Below are positions 43,093 to 50,100 of a DNA stretch of 59,740 nucleotides, piece by piece; position 1 is the first letter of the stretch, and each line of letters begins with the position of its first letter. The stretch is from Streptomyces bungoensis (lineage in GTDB: Bacteria > Actinomycetota > Actinomycetes > Streptomycetales > Streptomycetaceae). The stretch covers positions 1 to 59,740 of the forward strand of contig NZ_KQ948880.1 in the NCBI RefSeq assembly GCF_001514215.1. Direction: 5' to 3'. The position numbers and the translations under genes were made by a program. The notes beneath the pieces were generated by a model. It made no database searches. It was not told where the DNA came from and saw only the letters and a program-made list of their open reading frames with translations.

Positions 43093-44175
43093 TTGACCGA
43101 CCGCAGCGACCACACCGACGCCGTCCCCGCCGAGGGCACCGCCGACCGCGACCTGCGGGCCTTCATCACCGGTCTGCCCAAGGCCGAGCTGCACGTCCAC
43201 CACGTCGGCTCCGCCTCCCCGCGTATCGTCGCCGAGCTGGCCGCCCGCCACCCCGACTCGAAGGTCCCCACCGACGCCGAGGCCCTGGCCGACTACTTCA
43301 CCTTCACCGACTTCGCGCACTTCATCGAGGTCTACCTGTCGGTGGTCGACCTCGTGCGCACCCCGGAGGACGTCCGGCTGCTGACCTACGAGATCGCCCG
43401 CGACCTGGCCCGGCAGCAGGTGCGCTACGCCGAGCTGACCATCACCCCGTTCTCCTCGACCCGGCGCGGCATCGACGAGAAGGCGTTCATGGAGGCGATC
43501 GAGGACGCGCGCAAGGCGGCCGAGGCCGAGCTCGGCACCGTACTGCGCTGGTGCTTCGACATCCCCGGGGAGGCGGGCCTGGAGTCCGCCGAGGAGACGG
43601 CCCGGCTGGCCACCGACGACCGGCTGCGCCCGGAGGGCCTGGTGTCGTTCGGGCTCGGCGGCCCGGAGATCGGCGTCCCCCGGCCGCAGTTCAAGCCGTA
43701 CTTCGACCGGGCCCTCGCCGCGGGCCTGCACTCGGTCCCGCACGCCGGCGAGACGACCGGCCCGGAGACGGTGTGGGACGCGCTGACCGAGCTGCGCGCC
43801 GAGCGGATCGGGCACGGCACCAGCTCGGCACGGGACCCCAGGCTGCTGGCGCACCTGGCCGAGCACCGCATCCCGCTGGAGGTCTGCCCGACCTCGAACA
43901 TCGCCACCCGGGCCGTGACCACGCTCGACGAGCATCCCCTCATGGAGTTCACCCGCGCCGGGGTCCTCGTCACGATCAACTCCGACGACCCGCCGATGTT
44001 CGGCACCGACCTGAACAACGAGTACGCCGTCGCCGCCCGCCTCCTCGGCCTGGACGAGCGCGGCGTGGCCGACCTGGCGAAGAACGCCGTCGAGGCGTCC
44101 TTCCTGGACGCGGCCGGCAAGGCGCGGATCACCGCCGAGATCGACACCTACACCAGCACCTGGCCGGCCGGCTGA
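43093..44175 (+). CDS. Adenosine deaminase-family enzyme, possibly aminodeoxyfutalosine deaminase
   Basis: This 360-residue metal-dependent deaminase has N-terminal zinc ligands in PKAELHVHHVGS (His34 and His36), further active-site pieces LHSVPHAGE (catalytic Glu) and ERIGHGT, and the zinc Asp in TINSDDPPMFGT. The HVHHVGS variant replaces the HVHLDG of most adenosine deaminases. From memory, a Streptomyces relative in this neighbourhood was shown to deaminate aminodeoxyfutalosine in the futalosine menaquinone pathway. Plain adenosine deamination is also possible. The start is TTG 43093 with GGGGAGGAA just ahead (short spacing); no other in-frame start fits. The GDPD gene follows 11 bp later. 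Confidence 0.85.
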   Translation: MTDRSDHTDAVPAEGTADRDLRAFITGLPKAELHVHHVGSASPRIVAELAARHPDSKVPTDAEALADYFTFTDFAHFIEVYLSVVDLVRTPEDVRLLTYEIARDLARQQVRYAELTITPFSSTRRGIDEKAFMEAIEDARKAAEAELGTVLRWCFDIPGEAGLESAEETARLATDDRLRPEGLVSFGLGGPEIGVPRPQFKPYFDRALAAGLHSVPHAGETTGPETVWDALTELRAERIGHGTSSARDPRLLAHLAEHRIPLEVCPTSNIATRAVTTLDEHPLMEFTRAGVLVTINSDDPPMFGTDLNNEYAVAARLLGLDERGVADLAKNAVEASFLDAAGKARITAEIDTYTSTWPAG

Positions 44176-44186
44176 GGCACCGCACA

Positions 44187-44882
44187 ATGGGGGCCATGCA
44201 GACCGTGACCGCCGTGGCCCACCGCGGCGCCCCCTACCACTCCCGCGAGAACACCCTCGCCTCCCTGCGCGCCGCGCTCGCCCTGGGCGCGGACGCGGTG
44301 GAGATCGACGTACGGGTCACCCGTGACGGTGTCCCCGTCCTGCTGCACGACGGCACGCTGAAGCGGCTGTGGGCGCACGACCGGCCGCTGCGCTCGCTGT
44401 CGGCCGACGAGGTGCGCGGACTCACCGCGGGCGGGGTGCCGACGCTGGCCGACGCGCTGACCGCTACGGACGGCACCCGGGTGATGATCGACCTGCCGGG
44501 CCGGGCCGATCCGCGGGCGGTGCGGCAGATCGTCGGCGTCGTGCACGAGAGCGGGGCGCGGGACCGCGTGTACTACTGCGCCCACGCCGAGACGATGCTC
44601 GCGGTGCGCGCCGCCGACGCGTCCGCCGAGATCGCCCTGACCTGGACGACCCTGGCGCCGCCGCGGCCCGGCCTGCTCGACGCGGTGCGGCCGCGCTGGC
44701 TGAACTACCGCTTCGCGCTGGTCGACCGCGCGCTCGCGGCCCGCGTCCACCGCGACGGCTACCTGCTCTCCGTCTGGACGCCCGACACCCGCCGCTCGCA
44801 GCGCCGCCTCCTCGGCCTCGGCGTCGACTCGATCACCACGAACCGCGTCGACCTGCTGCACACCCTGCGCTCCGCCGGCTAG
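44187..44882 (+). CDS. Glycerophosphodiester phosphodiesterase family protein
   Basis: This 231-residue GDPD-domain protein has AHRGAPYHSRENTLASLRAALALGADAVEIDVRVTRDGVPVLLHDGTLKRL, containing the catalytic His pair and the EIDV metal ligands. The C-terminal part ends LLSVWTPDTRRSQRRLLGLGVDSITTNRVD, the usual GDPD closing motif. It should hydrolyse glycerophosphodiesters to glycerol-3-phosphate and an alcohol. No signal peptide is visible. ATG 44187 has GAGG nine bases upstream; ATG 44196 three codons later is an alternative. It is probably co-transcribed with the deaminase. Its stop overlaps the stop of the convergent gene. Confidence 0.9.
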   Translation: MGAMQTVTAVAHRGAPYHSRENTLASLRAALALGADAVEIDVRVTRDGVPVLLHDGTLKRLWAHDRPLRSLSADEVRGLTAGGVPTLADALTATDGTRVMIDLPGRADPRAVRQIVGVVHESGARDRVYYCAHAETMLAVRAADASAEIALTWTTLAPPRPGLLDAVRPRWLNYRFALVDRALAARVHRDGYLLSVWTPDTRRSQRRLLGLGVDSITTNRVDLLHTLRSAG

Positions 44883-45376
44883 CCCCCCGAGCGCTGCCCC
44901 GGCCGGCGGCTCGCCTCGGGCACGCGCGGTGCCGCCGACACCGCGCGGCTCGGCGCGGTCGTGGGCACCTGCGCGGCCGTCCCCCGCCGGTCCGTGGAGC
45001 TCGCCGCGGAGGGGCGGGGGCTCGGGCGGGTCTCGGGAGCGGTGGAGCGGTCGCGGCCGGGCGGGGCCGACGGGGACGGTCCGGCCGGCGACGGCGGGCT
45101 GCTCGCGGGGGGCGGGGCGAGCGGGACCACCGGGGAGGCGGGCGGCTCGTGCGAGGTGCGCGGCAGCGGCAGCGCGAGGAGCGCGGCGGCCGCGGCGACC
45201 GCGCACGACACACCGGCTCCGGCCGCCGCGCGGAGCAGTCTGCGGCGGGCCGCACTCCGGCGGATCTGCTCGAACCGGCCGGCGGGCGGGGCGAGATGCC
45301 CGGTGGCGGGCCGCAGGACGACGGTGAGGGGGTCGTCGGGTTCGAAGTCCGGACCGTCGTCAGAGTATGTGATCAA
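44879..45376 (-). CDS. Single-pass membrane protein paired with ECF sigma factor
   Basis: This 165-residue protein has about 45 cytoplasmic residues (with FEQIRRSAARRRLLRAA), one transmembrane helix (about 50-72, VSCAVAAAAALLALPL) and an external tail rich in Pro, Ser, Ala and Thr. It starts at TTG 45376, five bases after a strong GAGGAG, and overlaps the end of the sigma gene by 17 bases. The position and topology suggest a partner or anti-sigma-like protein, but no zinc-binding anti-sigma motif (HxxxCxxC) is present, so the role is open. Its stop overlaps the GDPD stop on the other strand. Confidence 0.7.
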   Translation of the reverse strand: MITYSDDGPDFEPDDPLTVVLRPATGHLAPPAGRFEQIRRSAARRRLLRAAAGAGVSCAVAAAAALLALPLPRTSHEPPASPVVPLAPPPASSPPSPAGPSPSAPPGRDRSTAPETRPSPRPSAASSTDRRGTAAQVPTTAPSRAVSAAPRVPEASRRPGQRSGG

Positions 45377-45851
45377 GACTTCTCCTCAGGTGGGCGCGGA
45401 GCAGTTCGCGGGCCGCGTGCAGGTCGGCCTTGACGGTCCCCTCCTTGCGCCCGGTCAGCACGGCCACCTCCCGGATCGGCATGTCAGCGTAGTAGTGCAG
45501 CAGGATCGGGGTGCGCAGTCGCTCCGGCAGTGCCTGCACGAGCAACCGGACCGACGGGTCGGCCTGTTCGGCGGGCGGGCGGACGGCCGCCTCGACACCG
45601 GCGCGGTGCACGGCCCTGCGTTCGCGCTCCAGCTTGCGCCAGTGGTCCCGCACGAGGTTCGCGGCGGTGACGTAGAGGAAGCCCCGGGGCTCCGCCACGG
45701 ACGTCCAGCGGGCCCAGAGCCGGGTGAACGCCTCCGAGGCGATCTCGTGGGCCGTCCCGTCGTCGTCGACCAGACGGCGGCACCAGCCGGCCAGGCGCGG
45801 GTAGAGGGCGGCGAACAGCTCGGCTGCCGCCTTCTCACGGGACCGTTTCAA
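45360..45851 (-). CDS. ECF-type RNA polymerase sigma factor
   Basis: This 163-residue sigma-70 family protein has region 2 at about residues 8-70 (AAELFAALYPRLAGWCRRLVDDDGTAHEIASEAFTRLWARW, then GFLYVTAANLVRDHWRK) and region 4 at about 105-155 (LPERLRTPILLHYYADMPIREVAVLTGRKEGTVKADLHAARELLR). Length is typical. TTG 45851 is the only reasonable start; GGAGAG precedes it closely. It is followed by an overlapping membrane protein gene and preceded by a strong hairpin after the sortase gene. Its target promoters cannot be told. Confidence 0.9.
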   Translation of the reverse strand: MKRSREKAAAELFAALYPRLAGWCRRLVDDDGTAHEIASEAFTRLWARWTSVAEPRGFLYVTAANLVRDHWRKLERERRAVHRAGVEAAVRPPAEQADPSVRLLVQALPERLRTPILLHYYADMPIREVAVLTGRKEGTVKADLHAARELLRAHLRRSLDHIL

Positions 45852-45888
45852 CGCTCTCCAGGGGGTTCGGGTGACTCGCCGGGGAAGA

Positions 45889-45924
45889 CCCCGGGCCGGC
45901 GGCGGGGGTTCCGCCGGCCCGGGG
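45889..45924 (-). terminator. Strong hairpin after sortase gene, just upstream of ECF sigma start
   Basis: A 14-bp perfect GC stem (45889-45902 with 45911-45924) has an 8-nt loop. It lies 18 bases after the sortase stop and 37 bases before the sigma TTG, so it may end the sortase transcript or act in the sigma leader. Confidence 0.8.
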
Positions 45925-45942
45925 CCGGGTGGACCGGCCGGG

Positions 45943-46554
45943 TCAGGACGTGCGGCCGCTCAGCGCGGCGAACACGATCACGTTGTCGGGGTATCCGCCG
46001 CCGGTACGGGGTCCGCCGCAGGTGATGAGCCGCAACTCCGGCCGGTCCACGTCCCCGTAGACGGCCTCGGTGGGGAAGTGGGCCTTGGCGACGGTCCGTA
46101 CGGTGGTGACGGTGAAGCCGGCCGAGGCCCCGTTCTCCAGGCGCACCGCGATCCCGTCGCCCCGGCGCAGCCGGTCGAGGTGGCGGAAGACGCCGTCCCC
46201 GTAGGCGCCGACGGTGACGTGACCGAGGATCACCGACGGGCCCACCTGACCGGGCGTCGGCGAGTGCCGGTACCAGCCCGCCCGGTCGTGGTCCGTGACC
46301 GGGGGCACCTGCACGCTGCCGTCGGCGGCCAGCCCCAGCCGCAGCACCGGGGTGTCGACCCCGATGGCCGGTATCGCGAGCCGCACCGGGACCGAACGCG
46401 CCAGTGCGCGCACGGCGCCGGCAGGGGCCCGGCCGGGCGTGGGCGGGCCCGCGGAGGGGGCGGCGGACGCGGCCGGGTGGGGCCGGGGTCCGCAGCCCGC
46501 GAGCAGCGAGGCGGTCGCCGCGGTGACGAAGGCGCGCCTGGAGAGGGAGGTCAT
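45943..46554 (-). CDS. Class F sortase
   Basis: This 203-residue transpeptidase has the N-terminus MTSLSRRAFVTAATASLLAGC, a twin-arginine-like signal with a possible lipobox. The sortase fold follows from RLAIPAIGVDTPVLRLGL, with catalytic His in VILGHV and Cys in LITCGG, and an Arg shortly after in GGPRTGGGYPDN. The TCGG region and compact size match actinobacterial class F. It would attach a protein bearing an LPxTG-like motif to the cell wall or process it. The ATG overlaps the stop of the preceding candidate substrate gene as ATGA. The cysteine in the leader raises the option of membrane lipid anchoring. Confidence 0.9.
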   Translation of the reverse strand: MTSLSRRAFVTAATASLLAGCGPRPHPAASAAPSAGPPTPGRAPAGAVRALARSVPVRLAIPAIGVDTPVLRLGLAADGSVQVPPVTDHDRAGWYRHSPTPGQVGPSVILGHVTVGAYGDGVFRHLDRLRRGDGIAVRLENGASAGFTVTTVRTVAKAHFPTEAVYGDVDRPELRLITCGGPRTGGGYPDNVIVFAALSGRTS

Positions 46555-46928
46555 GCCCCGGTCGCCCGGCGGCGGCGTACGACGAGGAACGCCGCACCGC
46601 CCACGGCGAGGGCACCGGCGGCACTTCCGCCGATCAGTCCGCCGTCCGGCCCGGATGCCCGCGACGCGGGGACCACGCCGGTGTCGGGCGCCCCGGACGG
46701 CACGACGGCGACCTGGCCGCGCCTCCGGCCCGGCGCGGTGCTCGGCACGGGGCTCGCCGCCCTGGTCGGCGCCGCGGACGGAGCCTGGCTCGGCCGGGTC
46801 GAGGGCACGGTGGTGGACGTCGGCACGGGCGACGGGCTCGCGGTCCGGCCGCCGGCGAACGCGGGCACCGTGGCCGCCAGCACGGCGGCGCACGCGAGTG
46901 CCGTGGCACTGAGGACAGTTGAACGCAT
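46551..46928 (-). CDS. Small secreted protein with APDTG motif, likely sortase substrate
   Basis: This 125-residue protein has a Sec signal peptide (residues 1-25, cleavage near AFAGG), a Pro/Ser/Thr-rich spacer, the pentapeptide APDTG at about residue 80, then a hydrophobic helix (LIGGSAAGALAVGGAAFLVV) and the basic tail RRRRATGA. This is the classical layout of a sortase-anchored protein with Ala in place of Leu in the motif. The segment between motif and helix is longer than usual (about 15 residues). No other domain is present. It is coupled to the sortase gene by ATGA overlap. Confidence 0.8.
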   Translation of the reverse strand: MRSTVLSATALACAAVLAATVPAFAGGRTASPSPVPTSTTVPSTRPSQAPSAAPTRAASPVPSTAPGRRRGQVAVVPSGAPDTGVVPASRASGPDGGLIGGSAAGALAVGGAAFLVVRRRRATGA

Positions 46929-47166
46929 GGGTGGCTCTCTCTCGTCGGCGGGCCCGCCCGTCGGGGCGGGCCGTGTCAGGGATCGAGCGGAGAGACGAGG
47001 CAGGGGCAGGGCACGTTGTAAAGGGATGGCAAAGTCGCCGCCGGTCCGGGGCGCCGGGGAACGCCCGGTGAACGCAGGCCGAGGTGACGGTGTGGCGGGA
47101 GCGGCGAGTTGGTTCAGTCTTGGACGACCGCCCGTCCGTGATCGCGCCGGTGGCTACTTTTGGGCC

Positions 47167-50100
47167 GTGCGGACACAGCAGCAGTCGGGGGACGGCCGGA
47201 CGGAGGGCTCCCCGCGGGCGCCCCTGGCGGCCCGCACCCCCGGTCCCCCGTCGCAGCCCCTGCTCGCCTTCCAGCAGTCCGCGGGCAACGCGGCCACCGC
47301 ACGGGCGCTCCGGCACCGGCAGGACGGGATGTCCCGGCCCCTGCCCGGGCGGCGCCCCGCAGCCCCGCCGCCCGGCATCCCCGAGACCGAGCGGGGGTTC
47401 ACGCTGCCGCCGTACCTGAGGGACCTGACGGCGTCCGGGCTGTCCACGGTGTACGGGCTGACCGGGCACGAGTTCGTCCGCACCACCGTCGCCGCGGCCG
47501 TCGGGCACGGTGACGGCGCGGTCGCCGAGATCGCCGGTGAACTGGCCGGGCGGCCGGAGAGCTTCTTCGGGCGGGGCCGGGCCTTCGCGGTGCGGGGGAC
47601 GAACGGCAAGGAGTGGTTCGACGTCACCGTCACCGTCTCCCCCGCGCCCGACGACCGGCCGCCGGTCTTCCACCCGGGCGGTGTCCTGGGCGAGGTCGGC
47701 CCCGACCCGGACGGCGCGCCCCTGGCGCGGCTGGACGACGCCGAGGGCAAGGAGACCAAGGTCGACGTCCAGCACAACACCGCGGCCACCGTGAGCACCA
47801 CGGCCGGCGCGTCGTCGAACAGGGGCGCGGGCGGCATGGCCTTCGGGCTCGCGCCGGTCGTGCCGGGCCTGTGGCTGGGCGGCGCGGCCACGGGCACCGT
47901 GCAGCCCTGGCAGTCCTCGCGGGAGTCGCGCAGCCAGAAGAACGTGGCCGAGCCGCGCGTGCTGCGCAGCGACAAGGGGTCGGTCGAGGTGCCGCGCCGG
48001 GTGCGGTACGGGGTGCGGATCAGGAAGCACGGCGCGCGGGACGAGCAGACCGCCCAGGGCGCGGGCACGCTCACCCAGCGGGTGCCGACCGAGCATCTGG
48101 TGCCCGCCGGCACCGGGGCGCCGCGCGCCCCGCGGCCCGTCGGCGAGGACAGCGCCCGGCTCGTCTCACTGGCCGACTCCCTGGCCCCGGTGGCCGTGGC
48201 AGACAGCGCGGCTCCGCACCAGGGCGGCGGCGGGCTCTTCGACGCGGTCGCCTCCGTCCTGCACCCCTCGCTGACCGCGCCCGGCGCGCCCGGCCGGGCG
48301 CGGCTGTACGAGGCGACGTCCACGGCGACCGTCCTGGAGGACCTGCCCCGGCTGCTGCGGGACGGTGTGACGGGTGAGGACCTGCCGTCCAAGGACGGCC
48401 GCACGGTGGGCAGTTACCGCATGCACGCCGCGATCACGGGCCTCTCCCCCGCCTGGGGCACCGGCGGGACCCAGTTGCGCACCCACCAGCAGACCCAGCA
48501 CTCGGTGGCCGAGTCCGCGGGCAAGGGGCGTGCGGTGGCGGCCGGGCTGGGGCCGGCGATCGGCGTCGGCGCGGCCGGGAACGCGGCGGTCGTACGGGCC
48601 ACCGCCATGCCGGTCGCGGCCGCCCGCAGCGCACGGTTCACCGTGGCCGAGCAGACGGTGTCGAGCCGGCAGGGCGCGGAGGTCCGGGGCGACAAGGTGC
48701 TCTACCTCGGGATCGTCGCCCTCACCGTGGAGGGCACGGGCCCCCGTTCGGCCGGGATGGTCCTCGACCCGCGGACCCGGGTCGCGCGGCACACGATGAA
48801 CGTGTGGATCAGTCTGCGCGCCGACGAGGCGCACTCGCTCGGGCTGCCGCTGCCGCCGGGGGTGACGGCGGGCGAGTTCATCGACAAGCCCCGGCGGAAG
48901 GCGCGGGCCGCGGACGGCACGGAGACCGAGGAGGACGCCGAGCGCCATCTGCCCTTCGGCGCCATGGGTTCCAGTGTCGCCCTGAGCCGGGTGGACACCG
49001 GGCCCCTGCGCAAGGCGGTCCAGGAACTGTTCGCGACGGACCCCCGGCTGGCCGGATACCTGCCCGCGTTCGGCGCCACCCCTCCCGCGGCCCTGCCCGG
49101 CAGGGAGGAGGCGGAGGTGCAGCGGCGCAACCACCGGGAGCTGACGGCCGCCCTGTCGGAGACCAACCTGCGGGTGAACAAGGACCAGTTGCTGTCCACC
49201 GGCATCCGGGTCCGGCTGCGCCGCAAGAGCACCCTGCACGCGCACGACGTGCAGATCCGGGTCAAGGGCGCACTGCGCGAGACCGGCTACCTCGGCGACA
49301 TCGGGGACTGGCTGGTGCGCAGCCACTCGGGCGTCACGAGCAATACCCAGAGCGGGCGCGGCAGTTCCCGGTCCATCGGCGGTCTCGTCCTCGCGCAGGC
49401 CCGGCTGGTGCCCGGCTTCCTGACCGGCTCGGCCCGCTACGAGCGGCAGCGTGCGGGCACCCGCCGCAACCAGGCCGGCCCGACCACCCGTACCGACGTC
49501 CTCACCAACGGGTCCGAGCAGGCCAGTGCCTTCGGAGCCGCGCTGCGCCTCGACGTGGACGTCACCATGACCTCGCGGCAGCGCAAGCTCGCCCGCGCCC
49601 TCACCCCCGGCAGTCCCGGTCAGGACGCGCCCGAGCCGGCGACCCTGGCGGGCCTGCACCTGGACGAGCAGGACGTACGGCTGCTCACCCCGGCGGAGTT
49701 CACGCTGGACGAGGAGGGCAGGCAGCGGCGGGACGCGGTGCGAGACCGGCGCCGGGCGCAGGCACCCGCACCGGACCACGACTTCGCCGCCGCGGGGATC
49801 GGCGACCTGGCCGCGCTCACGCCCCGGCCGGCCGTCGGGCGCGCGCTGCGCGACTGGCAGCTGGTGGAGACGGTCGGCGACGGGCAGCCCATCCGGGACC
49901 TGGCGTTCGAGCTGCTGGCCCGGGCCGCGGCCCGCACCAAGGACGGCCGCGAGGACCCGGCGCTGGCGACGGAGGGGCTGGCCCCGCGGCTGGCGGTCGA
50001 GGAACGCTTCAGCCCGCAGGCGATCACGGCGTCCCTGCGGCAGGCGGCCTCTTCGGGCTGGGTGGTGAAGAACCTGCGTCATCCGCGCCGCCTGGCCGCG

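Noticed and set aside
45871..47166. In-frame open extension upstream of the giant protein
   Set aside because: It runs antisense through the sortase and its substrate gene, has low-complexity Arg/Gly/Pro content, and no ribosome binding site at its start; the sortase pair on the other strand has clear motifs.
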